A stretch of 64,000 nucleotides of DNA from Gammaproteobacteria bacterium (GCA_030832095.1 JAURJT010000022.1:1-64000), one strand, 5' to 3'; shown: positions 50,582 to 60,735, numbered from the stretch's first letter. Numbers and translations: made by a program. The notes: generated from the sequence alone by a model not told the origin.

Positions 50582-52183
50582 ATGAGCATGAAGACATTGC
50601 GCCGTACTTTCTTGGCGGCATCGATAGTGATTGGTAGTTTAGGTGCGATGGTGCAACATCGCGTTGCGCTGGCTCAAGCCAAGCCGCAAACGGTTGTGCG
50701 CGCTGTGATGCACTCTGACCTGAAGATTGTCGACCCCGTTTGGACTACCGCATATATCTCGCGCAATCATGGGTATATGATTTACGACACCCTGTTTGCG
50801 ACCGACGCTCAGGGCGCGGTGCAGCCGCAAATGATTGATACGTACCAACTGAGCGAAGATAAAACGGTCTACACCATGACCTTGCGCGACGGACTGTTAT
50901 GGCATGATGGCCAGCCAGTCACCTCAGAGGATTGCATCGCTTCGATTAAACGCTGGGCCGCGCGTGATGTGGTGGGGCAAGCGATGATGGCGCATGTCAA
51001 AGACTTTGTGGCGGTTGATCAAAAGACTTTCAAAATCAACTTAAAAGAACCGACGGCTGCAGTCATGCTTGGCCTAAGTCGTGCGTCTGGTACGGCTTTC
51101 ATGATGCCTAAGAGGGTGGCAGATACGAGCCCGCAAGAGCAAATTTCTGAATATATTGGTTCGGGTCCGTTTGTGTTTAAAACCAACGAATGGAAGCCAG
51201 GCAGTAAAGTGGTTTACGAAAAATTTGCGCAGTACAAGCCACGTGCCGAACCGCCGTCTGCCATGGCGGGCGGCAAAGATGTGAAGGTCGATCGTGTTGA
51301 GTGGCTTGCGATCGCAGATCAGCAAACTGCCGTGAGCGCACTCTTGGCCGGCGAAATTGACATCATCGAACAGCCCTCGCACGACTTGCTGCCGTTGCTA
51401 AAAAAGAACGCCAATATTCAGTTCAGTGATTGGAGTGCTTTGGGCAATCAGTATGTGTTTAGGTTTAATTCGCTGAACAAACCTTTTGATAACGTCAAGG
51501 CACGCCAAGCAATTTGGTATGCCTTTAATCAAGAAGACTTCTTGAAGGCTGTGATTGGTGACCCTGATTACTACAAAGTGTGTAAATCAATGTTCTACTG
51601 CGGGACTCCCTTCGGTACGACCAAGGGCATGGAAAACTTGCTTGAATCGAACTTCAAAAAAGCACGTGAATTGGTAAAAGAATCTGGCTATGACGGCACA
51701 CCCATTGTGTTGTTACATTCAACTGATCGCCACGTTTACGCCAATCTGGCGCCGGTTGCAAAGTCTTTGCTTGAAAAGGCAGGCTTCAAAGTTGATATGC
51801 AGTCGATGGACTGGCAGTCAGTCGTTGTTCGCCGCGCTAAAAAAGATCCGGTGGCAAAAGGCGGGTGGAACCTCACCATCACTTCAACTAATAACGTGCT
51901 CAATCCGCTTGAGTCCAGCTACCTGAATGCGGCGTGTGAAAAGACTACGTTTGGCTGGCCGTGTGATGCCCAGATTGAAAAGTTGCGCAATGATTTCTCG
52001 CGCGAAACGGATCTCACCAAACAACTCGCGCTTGTTGAGGCAGTACAACTACGAGCGATCGAGTATCCGGTCTATATTCCCTTGGGGCAGTGGTACCAAC
52101 CAATGGTTGCGCGTAAAAGCTTAAGCGGCTTGATCAAAGCCCCTGCGCCAGTGTTCTGGAACATCACGAAAACCGGCAAGTGA
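50582..52183 (+). CDS. ABC transporter substrate-binding protein, family 5
   Basis: This is a 533-residue periplasmic binding protein of the dipeptide/oligopeptide/nickel family. An N-terminal signal peptide (about residues 1-32, ending ALAQA) is followed by the typical VDPVWTTAYISRNHGYMIYDTL opening. TYQLSEDKTVYTMTLRDGLLWHDG and YIGSGPFVFK are also present. Such proteins also bind non-peptide ligands. Its position after a CoA-transferase suggests an organic acid or modified peptide rather than a nutrient dipeptide, but this is inference. GGAG precedes the ATG. Confidence 0.92.
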   Translation: MSMKTLRRTFLAASIVIGSLGAMVQHRVALAQAKPQTVVRAVMHSDLKIVDPVWTTAYISRNHGYMIYDTLFATDAQGAVQPQMIDTYQLSEDKTVYTMTLRDGLLWHDGQPVTSEDCIASIKRWAARDVVGQAMMAHVKDFVAVDQKTFKINLKEPTAAVMLGLSRASGTAFMMPKRVADTSPQEQISEYIGSGPFVFKTNEWKPGSKVVYEKFAQYKPRAEPPSAMAGGKDVKVDRVEWLAIADQQTAVSALLAGEIDIIEQPSHDLLPLLKKNANIQFSDWSALGNQYVFRFNSLNKPFDNVKARQAIWYAFNQEDFLKAVIGDPDYYKVCKSMFYCGTPFGTTKGMENLLESNFKKARELVKESGYDGTPIVLLHSTDRHVYANLAPVAKSLLEKAGFKVDMQSMDWQSVVVRRAKKDPVAKGGWNLTITSTNNVLNPLESSYLNAACEKTTFGWPCDAQIEKLRNDFSRETDLTKQLALVEAVQLRAIEYPVYIPLGQWYQPMVARKSLSGLIKAPAPVFWNITKTGK

Positions 52184-52197
52184 CGGACTGCTGAGCC

Positions 52198-53139
52198 GTG
52201 TTTCGTTACATTTCAAAACGTGTCTTTGCCACTGTGCCAGTCATGGCAATCGTGGTCGTGCTGGTGTTTTTGATGTTGCGTTTGAGCGCAGTCGATCCAG
52301 CCGCCATCATTGCGGGCGATAACGCCACCACTGAGGAAATTCAAGACATACGCGTCAAGCTTGGTCTGGATCAGCCCGTGCTTGTGCAATTTGGCGTGTG
52401 GCTGACAAAAGTGTCGACAGGTAACTTGGGCGAATCGTTTTTCTTTAAAAAACAAGTCTCCGAACTCATTCTCGACCGCCTTGAGCCCACGCTGTCGCTT
52501 GCGCTATGCACCATCATTTTGTCTGTAATGATTGCGGTGCCGCTTGGCGTGTTGGCGGCCTATTACACCGGAACTTGGATCGATCGGCTCGTGATGGGCT
52601 TGGCGGTGCTGGGGTTCTCGATACCCGTTTTTGTGGTCGGTTATCTCTTGATGTATGTGTTTTCGATCGAGCTTAGTTGGTTGCCTGTTCAAGGGTATCA
52701 GCGCTTGTCTGAGGGCTTTTGGGGTTGGTTGCAAAAGTTATTGTTACCTTGCTTTGCGTTATCGGCCGTGTACTGTGCACTGATCGCTCGCATCACCCGC
52801 ACGAGCGTGCAAGAGGTCCTCGGTGAAGATTACATCCGTACCGCACATGCAAAAGGATTGACGAACAAGATCGTGTTGATGCGCCATGCTTTGCGTAACG
52901 CTGCAGTCCCCATTGTGACGGTGATCGGGATCGGCATCGCTTTGTTGATTGGTGGTGTGGTGGTCACCGAAAGTGTGTTTAGTATTCCAGGTCTGGGTCG
53001 CCTCACGGTTGACGCGGTGCTCGCGCGTGACTTTCCGACTGTTCAAGCCCTTGTCTTGTTGTTTTCGTTAACGTCAGTGATGGTTAACTTATTGATTGAC
53101 CTGTCTTACACCTTGTTTGATCCGAGGATACGGTATTGA
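52198..53139 (+). CDS. ABC transporter permease (DppB/OppB type)
   Basis: This 313-residue inner-membrane permease has six predicted helices and the typical N-terminus (RYISKRVFATVPVMAIVVVLVFLMLRL). The EAA loop that contacts the ATPase (EDYIRTAHAKGLTNKIVLMRHALRNA) is present. The start is GTG at 52198. Its stop overlaps the start of the second permease. It pairs with the DppC-type protein to form the channel. Confidence 0.93.
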   Translation: MFRYISKRVFATVPVMAIVVVLVFLMLRLSAVDPAAIIAGDNATTEEIQDIRVKLGLDQPVLVQFGVWLTKVSTGNLGESFFFKKQVSELILDRLEPTLSLALCTIILSVMIAVPLGVLAAYYTGTWIDRLVMGLAVLGFSIPVFVVGYLLMYVFSIELSWLPVQGYQRLSEGFWGWLQKLLLPCFALSAVYCALIARITRTSVQEVLGEDYIRTAHAKGLTNKIVLMRHALRNAAVPIVTVIGIGIALLIGGVVVTESVFSIPGLGRLTVDAVLARDFPTVQALVLLFSLTSVMVNLLIDLSYTLFDPRIRY

Positions 53140-54038
53140 ACGCCTTCACTGAGTCGTCGGGTCGAGTCACGCTTTGGCGTACTCTCTTGCGAAGTCCAAG
53201 CGTGATGATTGGCGCTGCAATTTTGTTGTGCGTGCTTTTCATTGGCTTGGCGGCCCCGTTTTTGCACACCATGAGCCCCGATGAGATCAACCCCAGCGTG
53301 CGCAACAAATTGCCGGGCTACGAGTCGACCTTGCGCGATGATGAGGGCAATAAAATTCAATTTGTACATTTAATGGGCACAGATTCGCTTGGACGCGATA
53401 TCTATAGTCGTGTGGTGTTTGGTGCGCGAGTCTCGTTACTCATCGGTGCGACGGTTGCTGTGATGAGTGCGTTCATTGGTCTGATCTTAGGTTTGTTAGC
53501 GGGCTATTTTCGCTGGCTCGACGCCATCGTGATGCGGGTGATGGATGGGTTAATGGCGATTCCCGCGATTTTATTGGCGCTGTCAATGGTGGCGCTACTC
53601 AATGCCGGATTGTCAACGGTCATTCTGGCGATTGTGATCACTGAAATCCCAAGGGTGGTGAGGCTGGTGCGTTCAGTGGTGTTGTCGGTGCGCGAAGAGC
53701 CTTACGTCGAAGCTGCGATTTCGGTGGGGACGCCAACGCCAGTGTTGCTGGTTCGGCATATCCTGCCTAATACGATTGCACCGCTGATCGTACAAACCAC
53801 TTATATCGCTGCGCACGCCATTTTAGTTGAGGCGGTACTGAGCTTTCTGGGGGTCGGCATTTCGCCTGAAACGCCGACTTGGGGCAATATCATGGCAGAA
53901 GGTCGCGCAATGTTTGTCATGTTGCCACACAATATTTTCTTTCCAGGTTTGTTCTTAGCCGTGACGGTGCTAGCGGTCAACCTGTTTGGCGATGGCTTGC
54001 GTGATTTGCTTGATCCTCGGATGAGAAAGAGGTTATGA
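53136..54038 (+). CDS. ABC transporter permease (DppC/OppC type)
   Basis: This 300-residue second permease starts at a TTG (53136) that overlaps the previous stop (TTGA), with GAGG 8 bp upstream. An N-terminal helix, a periplasmic loop with LMGTDSLGRDIYSRVVFGAR, and the EAA loop (PYVEAAISVGTPTPVLLVRHILPN) are typical of DppC. Its stop overlaps the ATPase start (ATGA). Confidence 0.93.
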   Translation: MNAFTESSGRVTLWRTLLRSPSVMIGAAILLCVLFIGLAAPFLHTMSPDEINPSVRNKLPGYESTLRDDEGNKIQFVHLMGTDSLGRDIYSRVVFGARVSLLIGATVAVMSAFIGLILGLLAGYFRWLDAIVMRVMDGLMAIPAILLALSMVALLNAGLSTVILAIVITEIPRVVRLVRSVVLSVREEPYVEAAISVGTPTPVLLVRHILPNTIAPLIVQTTYIAAHAILVEAVLSFLGVGISPETPTWGNIMAEGRAMFVMLPHNIFFPGLFLAVTVLAVNLFGDGLRDLLDPRMRKRL

Positions 54039-55756
54039 CAGACCCCACCGCGCTCCAGCTTCCTACGCATACAGCTGGCATACAACAGGTGCCTTCAAAC
54101 GTGACTTCAGTTCAGCCTGTGCTTGAGCTACAAGCGTTAGACATTTCGCTGCCGCGCGGCTCAGATCGTGCCCACGCTGTCGCGCAGGTCAGCTTAACGG
54201 TCAACCCGGGTGAAATCGTTTGTTTGGTTGGCGAGTCTGGTTCAGGAAAATCTGCCATTGCTCATACAGTGATGGGTTTGCAGGCTAAGGCCTTGGTGCC
54301 AACCGCAGGCAAGATTTTGTTGCAGGGTGAAGACGTCTTAACGATGGCACCAGCGCGACTGCGGCAATTGCGCTGCACCACTATGTCGATGATCTTCCAA
54401 GAGCCCATGACGGCGTTGAACCCGGTTTTTTCTTGTGGTGAGCAAATCGATGAAGTCTTGCGTACACACACAGCGCTGACGGCCTCAGAGCGCCAGCAAC
54501 GTGTGCTCGATATGATTCAACAGGTGGGGCTTCCGGACCCGCTCAGAATGCTACGTTCGTACCCGCATCAATTGTCGGGTGGCCAGCGTCAGCGCATTAT
54601 GATCGCGATGGCTCTGGTATTAGAGCCACTATTACTGATTGCTGATGAGCCTACCACCGCACTTGATGTCACCACACAGGCACAGATTTTGGCATTGATT
54701 CGTACCTTGCAGCGCGAGCATGGTACCGGCGTACTGTTCATCACACATGACTTTGGTGTGGTGGCTGAGATCGCTGATCGAGTTGCGGTACTGCGCCAGG
54801 GCGAGTTGGTTGAATTTGGTCAGAAACAGCAAGTGCTAGAGTATCCCGAGCATCCGTACACTCAAATGTTGATTGGTGCCGTGCCCAGTATGACGCCGCG
54901 AGTGCGCGAGGCATCGGCGCGAGGCGAGGTGATTTTGCGTACTGAGAGATTGGTCAAAACCTATCCCAATAGTCGGACGCCGGCGGTCAACCAAGTCGCG
55001 CTTGAACTGCGCCGCGGCGAAACCCTAGGCATTGTGGGTGAATCAGGCTCAGGAAAATCTACCGTCGCGCGTTGCGTCGCAAAATTAATCACGACTACAA
55101 GTGGCTCGATCTTTCAGCATGGGCAAGACATTGCGCCGTTGTCGAATCGGCAAATGCGACCTTTACGAAAGTGTGTGCAGATCGTCTTTCAGGATCCTTA
55201 TCGCTCACTCAATCCTCGCCGTACCGTTGGCGACTCGATTATTGAGGGGCCAATGAATTATGGCGCCACACGCCAAGAGGCTTGGAAACACGCGAGCGAG
55301 TTAATGGAGCTCGTGCGACTTGAACCGACGATGCTGCAACGATTTCCGCATGAGTTTTCGGGCGGTCAGCGCCAGCGCATTTGTATTGCGCGCTCTCTGG
55401 CGATGAAGCCCGAGATTTTGATTGCCGATGAAGCCGTGTCTGCCCTCGATGTCTCAGTGCAAGCGCAAGTGCTCGGTTTGTTAGACGAGGTGCGCGAGCA
55501 GTTGAATTTGGCCATGCTGTTCATTACCCACGACTTACGCGTGGCGGCGCAGGTTTGCGATCGGGTCGCAGTCATGTCAAAAGGTGAGATCGTTGAAACC
55601 GGTCGAACGGCTGATATTTTTTTAGCGCCAGCGCACGCTTACACGCAGACCCTGTTCGCGGCGGCACCAGGACGCGATTGGCTGTTTGAAGCCGGCCGCG
55701 CCAGACTCAAAAAGAAAGGCGATAGCTACCAGGCCGAAAGCGTCAGCCCCAAATGA
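54035..55756 (+). CDS. ABC transporter ATPase, fused DppD-DppF type
   Basis: This 573-residue protein carries two complete nucleotide-binding domains. The first has [13 protein letters not shown] near residue 67 and LSGGQRQRI. The second has [13 protein letters not shown] near 335 and [16 protein letters not shown]. It thus replaces separate D and F subunits for the importer encoded upstream. A short linker with [17 protein letters not shown] after each domain is the usual oligopeptide-ATPase tail. Confidence 0.94.
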   Translation: MTDPTALQLPTHTAGIQQVPSNVTSVQPVLELQALDISLPRGSDRAHAVAQVSLTVNPGEIVCLVGESGSGKSAIAHTVMGLQAKALVPTAGKILLQGEDVLTMAPARLRQLRCTTMSMIFQEPMTALNPVFSCGEQIDEVLRTHTALTASERQQRVLDMIQQVGLPDPLRMLRSYPHQLSGGQRQRIMIAMALVLEPLLLIADEPTTALDVTTQAQILALIRTLQREHGTGVLFITHDFGVVAEIADRVAVLRQGELVEFGQKQQVLEYPEHPYTQMLIGAVPSMTPRVREASARGEVILRTERLVKTYPNSRTPAVNQVALELRRGETLGIVGESGSGKSTVARCVAKLITTTSGSIFQHGQDIAPLSNRQMRPLRKCVQIVFQDPYRSLNPRRTVGDSIIEGPMNYGATRQEAWKHASELMELVRLEPTMLQRFPHEFSGGQRQRICIARSLAMKPEILIADEAVSALDVSVQAQVLGLLDEVREQLNLAMLFITHDLRVAAQVCDRVAVMSKGEIVETGRTADIFLAPAHAYTQTLFAAAPGRDWLFEAGRARLKKKGDSYQAESVSPK

Positions 55757-55771
55757 TGAGGCCACACTAAG

Positions 55772-55838
55772 AGAACGACGACGTATCACAAAGAGAACTT
55801 TGAAGCTTAACAAACAGAACGACGACGCATCACAAAGA
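55772..55838. repeat. Direct repeat upstream of the SDR gene
   Basis: A 23-bp unit at 55772-55794 recurs at 55816-55838 with one mismatch, a 44-bp period. The similarity weakens but continues past each copy, so the second unit runs into the SDR start codon. It looks like a small tandem duplication of the leader. Confidence 0.7.
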
Positions 55839-55843
55839 CAACG

Positions 55844-56623
55844 ATGAATGACTTGAAAAATAAAGTCGTGCTGATTACCGGTGCGAGTTCGGGCATTGGT
55901 GCGGCTGCCGCCTTAGCGTTTGGTCGCTATGGCGCGCGAGTAGCAGTGCATTACCGTTCACAACGAGATGCCGCTTTGTCAGTGGTGGCACAGATTCAAG
56001 CGGCGGGCGCAAGCGCTGAGGCGTTTGGCTGCGACGTGATGGATTCGGCGCAATTAGTTCAATTAGTGCAGGACGTGCACGCGCGCTTCGGTCGTATCGA
56101 TGTGCTGATTAACAACGTGGGTGGCATGATTCGCCGCATCGCTTTGACTGAGGCCAGTGATGCAGCGATTGATGAGGTGTTTCATTTCAATGCGCGTTCG
56201 ATGATGGTGCTGTGTCGCGAAGTGATCCCCCATATGCGAGCGCAAGGCGGTGGCAGCATTATCAACATCACTTCGCAGGCCGCCAACACGGGTGGCACGC
56301 GAGGCGCGGGCTTGTATGCTGCTTCAAAATCTTACATCACCACCTACACAAAGGGCTTGGCTCGCGAGGTGGTTCGCGAAGGGATTCGTGTGAATGCGAT
56401 GGCACCAGGTGTGATTGATACGCCTATCCATGCAGCGCATGCAAGCAATAGCGTCACGAGCAAAGATGACTTGCAGGCGAAATTAAAAAAATCGATACCG
56501 ATGGGGCGCTTGGGAAGGCCTGAGGAATGCGCAGGTGTATTGCTGTTTTTAGCCAGTGACGAGCTCTCGAGCTATGTCACGGGTCAAACCATTGGGGTCA
56601 ATGGTGGCAGCACGATGGCGTAG
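55844..56623 (+). CDS. Short-chain dehydrogenase/reductase
   Basis: This 259-residue classical SDR has the cofactor motif TGASSGIG (residues 14-21) and NNVGG. The active-site YxxxK is in YAASK, and the Ser in ITSQAAN. It resembles 3-oxoacyl-ACP/hydroxyacyl dehydrogenases, and the C-terminal SSYVTGQTIGVNGG is standard. The substrate is unknown. The position after the transporter suggests oxidation or reduction of the imported compound. It is convergent with ftsX, only 9 bp apart. Confidence 0.9.
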   Translation: MNDLKNKVVLITGASSGIGAAAALAFGRYGARVAVHYRSQRDAALSVVAQIQAAGASAEAFGCDVMDSAQLVQLVQDVHARFGRIDVLINNVGGMIRRIALTEASDAAIDEVFHFNARSMMVLCREVIPHMRAQGGGSIINITSQAANTGGTRGAGLYAASKSYITTYTKGLAREVVREGIRVNAMAPGVIDTPIHAAHASNSVTSKDDLQAKLKKSIPMGRLGRPEECAGVLLFLASDELSSYVTGQTIGVNGGSTMA

Positions 56624-56632
56624 CCCAGCGCC

Positions 56633-57541
56633 TTAAAATTTCGTATTGCGCTGAACCGACCAACGTGCAGACAGCGCGCCCAGCACGGCGACCGAGACGA
56701 CTGCGGTCGCGAGCATCCATAGCGGGGGCAGCGACAGGGCAAACTCGGCGTCGTAACTGCGCGCCAAACTGGCCAATGCATCATTCAAGGGGATCAGCGC
56801 TGCGCGTGCAACCCCAATCGCAATCAGTGCCGCAAAGCTGCAGGTGACCGAGCCTAAATACAAAAATGGTCGACGGACAAAAGACTCGGTAGCGCCGACC
56901 AAGCGCGCAACGCCGATTTCTTCGCGCTGCGATAAGGCTTGCATGCGTACAGTATTAAATACAGTCGCGAGCACGACGAGCGCGACGCTTAAGGCAAGCA
57001 GCAGCAGACCAATGCGGCCAAACCTGAGGAGAGCCTCAAGGCGTTGTACCCAAGCCGTATCAAGTTGCACGAGGTCAACCCCAGGCCACTTACGCCAGAC
57101 TTGTGCAAGTTTGTCGGCCCGCTCTGCCAGTTGGTCACTTGGTGTGAGGCTGACGACGATGGCATCAGGCAGTGGATTGCCAGGCAATACCTTGAGCGCT
57201 TGTTCCCAGGCTGGATTGGTGCGCAGTTCGGTGAGCGCACGGTCTTTGGTGATGATGCGCACCCCTGCGACTTGTTCGGCGTGCTCTTTGCGAATACGAG
57301 TCGCGACTTGCTCGGCGGCAGTTTTTGGCGCATCAATCTTTAAAAACACGGTGAGTTCTGGGGTCACAGAGACTTGGCGTGCGACTGGCTGCATCGATAC
57401 CAAGAGCGAAGCGCCAAGCAAAGGCAACGAAAGCGCCAGCGCGATGACCAGCAAATTCGTCAGCGACGAAATCGGTGCGGCCGCTAGTCGGCGCAGCGTG
57501 ACGGCTAGCGCATAACGGTGTTGGCGTAACAGGCTTCTCAT
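56633..57541 (-). CDS. ftsX: Cell division protein FtsX
   Basis: FtsX is the membrane half of the FtsEX complex that activates septal peptidoglycan hydrolases. The 302-residue protein has a cytoplasmic N-terminus, a first membrane helix (residues about 25-50) and a periplasmic domain. Three further helices follow, with QREEIGVARLVGATESFVRRPFLYLG, a conserved stretch. Its start overlaps the ftsE stop (ATGA). Confidence 0.95.
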   Translation of the reverse strand: MRSLLRQHRYALAVTLRRLAAAPISSLTNLLVIALALSLPLLGASLLVSMQPVARQVSVTPELTVFLKIDAPKTAAEQVATRIRKEHAEQVAGVRIITKDRALTELRTNPAWEQALKVLPGNPLPDAIVVSLTPSDQLAERADKLAQVWRKWPGVDLVQLDTAWVQRLEALLRFGRIGLLLLALSVALVVLATVFNTVRMQALSQREEIGVARLVGATESFVRRPFLYLGSVTCSFAALIAIGVARAALIPLNDALASLARSYDAEFALSLPPLWMLATAVVSVAVLGALSARWSVQRNTKF

Positions 57542-58287
57542 CGCAACGTCTCGCTTCGCCCTGAGCGGGCGTGGGTCTGTTGCTCTTGAATGTTATCGCT
57601 ATCTTTGTGGTAAGTGTGCGCTTGCTCGCGGGCAGAGTCGGCAAACTTGCCAGGTTCGATCTTGAAGGCTCGTGTAGCGTACTCGGCCATCAAGGCGTCG
57701 TCATGTGAGGCAATCACAGTCGTGACCCCAACACGGTTAAAGTCTTTGAACACCGACATGATTCGTCGAGCCGTGTCGATATCCAAACTTGCAGTCGGTT
57801 CGTCGGCAATCAAAATTGCTGGGCGATTCACGATCGCGCGCGCGATCGCTAGCCGCTGTTGTTCGCCGCCAGAGAGTTCAATCGGGCGGGTGTTTTCTTT
57901 TGATGAGAGCCCAACTTTTTCAAGTGCGGCTCTGGCGCGCGCCCGAGCCAGACTAGGCGCAAGCCCCGTGACTGCGAGCGGCAGCAACACATTGTCGATG
58001 GCACTTCGGTCGTACAGTAGGTGGGTATCTTGAAGGATGACACCCACTGCCCGTCTTAGATAGGGCCGCGCCCGCGCAGAGAGTTGGTCGAGTCGGTGCC
58101 CATGCACTTGTATCGAGCCGCGACTAGGGGGCTCTAAGCCCCCAATCAGCTTGAGCAAGGTTGATTTGCCAGCACCTGAGGGGCCGGCAACGTACACGAA
58201 CTCGCCGGCCGACACCTTGAAGGTTAGGTTGGCCAGAATAGGACGGCCTTGGCCGTACGACTTGTAAACATGCTGAAATTCGATCAT
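57538..58287 (-). CDS. ftsE: Cell division ATP-binding protein FtsE
   Basis: FtsE is the ATPase partner of FtsX. The 249-residue protein opens MIEFQHVYKSYG, has Walker A GPSGAGKST near residue 36, and has the signature LSGGEQQRLAIARAI and Walker B ILIADEPTA. The tail after about residue 215 is longer than in E. coli (222 residues) and polar, so it may be lineage-specific. It is first in the ftsE-ftsX unit. Confidence 0.95.
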   Translation of the reverse strand: MIEFQHVYKSYGQGRPILANLTFKVSAGEFVYVAGPSGAGKSTLLKLIGGLEPPSRGSIQVHGHRLDQLSARARPYLRRAVGVILQDTHLLYDRSAIDNVLLPLAVTGLAPSLARARARAALEKVGLSSKENTRPIELSGGEQQRLAIARAIVNRPAILIADEPTASLDIDTARRIMSVFKDFNRVGVTTVIASHDDALMAEYATRAFKIEPGKFADSAREQAHTYHKDSDNIQEQQTHARSGRSETLR

Positions 58288-58469
58288 GGGCTATCGCTTT
58301 TAGACCCTAATCATAACTCTGCCCACGATTTCGGGGATTGACGGCGAGGGATTTCCCCCATACAGTGTTTCGAGGTGTGCAGCTACTATCTGTCGCTCGC
58401 AAGCATCGGTTGCCACGGCGAGCCTTTTCGGCCGCCATCCCCCCAAAGTTGTTATCCGGAGATTTAGCC

Positions 58470-59486
58470 ATGAAATTTCTTAAATTAGCTGCCGTCGGTG
58501 CAGCGCTGATCGCTGCCAGTACTGTTGCTCAGGCAGGCGCCACGTTTGATAGCGTCAAAAAGAAAGGGTTTGTGCAATGCGGCACAAACACTGGTTTAGC
58601 TGGTTTTGGCGCACCCGACAGCAAAGGCGTTTGGTCTGGTCTCGATATTGACATGTGCAAAGCGTTCGCTGCTGCGATGTTTGGTGACCCAACAAAATTT
58701 AAAGTGACGCCGCTGACAGCCCAGCAACGCTTTACAGCGCTGCAGTCAGGCGAGGTGGATGTTCTGGTGCGTAACACCACACAAACCATGACGCGCGATA
58801 CCTCGTTAGGTTTGATCGGCGTGGCCGTCAATTTTTATGACAGCCAAGGCATTATGGTGCGTAAAGACAGCGGCATCAAAAGCGCAAAAGAACTTAATGG
58901 CGCCACGATCTGTGTGCAACCAGGCACCACAACCGAACTCAACTTGGCAGACTGGTTTCGGGCAAACAAGCTGTCGTTCAAGCCGGTCGTGATCGAAAAG
59001 CTTGACGAAGTGGTTGGTGCGTTTGTGGCCGGGCGCTGCGATGCTTACACAACAGATAAGTCGGGCTTAGCCTCTTCGCGTTCCTCGCAAGCAAAACCCG
59101 AGTTGTATGAGATTTTGCCCGAAAACTTCTCGAAAGAGCCGTTAGGGCCGTTAGTTCGCCAGGGTGATGAGCAATGGCTCAATCTGGTTCGCTGGAGCTT
59201 TAACGCCATGGTTGAGGCGGAAGAGTACGGCATTACCCAAAAGAACCTTGACGACATGCTGAAGAGCACCAACCCCAACGTGCAGCGTATTCTGGGTGTG
59301 ACTCCTGGTATGGGTAAAAACCTGGGTGTTGACGAAAAGTGGGCTTACAACATCATCAAGGCAGTTGGTAACTATGGCGAAAGCTTCGAGCGCAACATTG
59401 GCAAAAACACGCCTCTGCGCTTAGAGCGTGGCCTGAATGAGCAATGGACGAAGGGCGGCATTATGTACGCTTGGCCAATTCGTTAA
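58470..59486 (+). CDS. aapJ: General L-amino acid ABC transporter, binding protein
   Basis: AapJ/BztA-type proteins capture a broad range of L-amino acids in the periplasm. The 338-residue protein has a signal peptide (MKFLKLAAVGAALIAASTVAQA). The opening FVQCGTNTGLAGFGAPDSKG and WSGLDIDMCKAFAAA are family features. The ATG at 58470 is chosen because CCGGAGA lies in front and the signal peptide begins there. An upstream frame from 58338 is not supported. It begins the aapJ-Q-M-P operon. Confidence 0.94.
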   Translation: MKFLKLAAVGAALIAASTVAQAGATFDSVKKKGFVQCGTNTGLAGFGAPDSKGVWSGLDIDMCKAFAAAMFGDPTKFKVTPLTAQQRFTALQSGEVDVLVRNTTQTMTRDTSLGLIGVAVNFYDSQGIMVRKDSGIKSAKELNGATICVQPGTTTELNLADWFRANKLSFKPVVIEKLDEVVGAFVAGRCDAYTTDKSGLASSRSSQAKPELYEILPENFSKEPLGPLVRQGDEQWLNLVRWSFNAMVEAEEYGITQKNLDDMLKSTNPNVQRILGVTPGMGKNLGVDEKWAYNIIKAVGNYGESFERNIGKNTPLRLERGLNEQWTKGGIMYAWPIR

Positions 59487-59542
59487 TCTATTGCTGACCT
59501 TAAGGTGATCGTCAAGCTGTTGCTTGTCGATCACCGACTCTT

Positions 59543-60733
59543 ATGCTGAACATAAAACCGACCGCAGTCGCGCAAGCGCCTAAAAAGCGTTTGTCCTGGA
59601 ATAATCCAGAGGTGCGCGCGATCGTTTACCAAGTCCTAGCGGTCGCCCTCGTTGTTGGTGCGGGCTGGTATCTGGTGCATAACACCTTGCACAACCTGTC
59701 TGTGCGAAACATCAACACGGGTTTCGATTTTTTGACTCGTGAGGCGGGCTTCGCCATTGGCGAAGGCATGATTAGCTTTACACCGGCTGACACCTATCAG
59801 CGTGCCATCACGGTGGGCGTGCTCAATACCTTGCGCGTGGCACTGCTTGGCATCTTGTTTGCCACGATTCTTGGGACCATTATCGGTATCGCCAGGCTCT
59901 CGAAGAACTGGTTGGTTCGAACGGTTTGTAGCGTATATGTTGAAGTTATGCGCAACATCCCTTTGTTGTTGCAACTGTTCTTTTGGTATGTCATCCTGAT
60001 CGAAACAATGCCTGGTCCTCGGCGTGCGTATCATCCGATGCCAGGCGTGTTTGTATCAAACCGCGGCATACAGATGCCCACCGTGCATGGCGATGGGCTG
60101 ACCTGGCTATTAGTTGGTTTGGCGCTGGCGGTTGTGCTGTGCCTAGTTCTTCGTCGGTGGGCCCGACGTCGCCAAGAGCAAACCGGCCAGGTCTTTGCGT
60201 TGGGGCGCGTAGCGATCGCGTTGCTACTTTTGACACCGACACTGGCTTGGTGGTTAAGCGGGGCTCAGTTATCGCTTGATGTCCCTGAACTCAAAGGGTT
60301 TAATTTCGCAGGCGGCATGACACTGACGCCCGAGTTCGCCGCACTTTTGTTTGGTTTGGTGATTTATACCTCGGCATTTATCGCCGAAGTGGTGCGTTCG
60401 GGCATTCAATCCGTTCACCGTGGTCAATGGGAGGCGGCCGGTGCCTTGGGCATTAAAAATAGCCTCGTACTTCGTTTGGTCGTGTTGCCGCAAGCCTTGC
60501 GCGTGATCATCCCCCCCATGACTAGTCAATATCTGAACATCACTAAAAATAGTTCGTTGGCCGTGGCGATTGGTTACCCTGATTTAGTGTCGGTGATCAA
60601 CACTACGCTCAATCAAACTGGCCAAGCGATTGAAGGTATTTTGATGATCATGGCAGCCTACCTAACCGTGAGTCTGTCAATCTCGGTGTTTATGAATTGG
60701 TATAACAAACGTATTGCGTTGGTAGAAAGATAA
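59543..60733 (+). CDS. aapQ: General L-amino acid ABC transporter, permease 1
   Basis: This 396-residue inner-membrane permease matches the long AapQ/BztB type, with an extended first half before the core permease domain. The EAA-type loop includes GQWEAAGALGIKNSLVLRLVVLPQALRVIIPP, which contacts the ATPase. NTLRVALLGILFATILGTIIGIARLS opens the permease fold. It lies 56 bp after aapJ and 2 bp before aapM. Confidence 0.94.
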   Translation: MLNIKPTAVAQAPKKRLSWNNPEVRAIVYQVLAVALVVGAGWYLVHNTLHNLSVRNINTGFDFLTREAGFAIGEGMISFTPADTYQRAITVGVLNTLRVALLGILFATILGTIIGIARLSKNWLVRTVCSVYVEVMRNIPLLLQLFFWYVILIETMPGPRRAYHPMPGVFVSNRGIQMPTVHGDGLTWLLVGLALAVVLCLVLRRWARRRQEQTGQVFALGRVAIALLLLTPTLAWWLSGAQLSLDVPELKGFNFAGGMTLTPEFAALLFGLVIYTSAFIAEVVRSGIQSVHRGQWEAAGALGIKNSLVLRLVVLPQALRVIIPPMTSQYLNITKNSSLAVAIGYPDLVSVINTTLNQTGQAIEGILMIMAAYLTVSLSISVFMNWYNKRIALVER

Positions 60734-60735
60734 AC

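Noticed and set aside
58338..58469. 44-residue extension of AapJ
   Set aside because: It would bury the clear signal peptide that begins at 58470, where a CCGGAGA site is also present.
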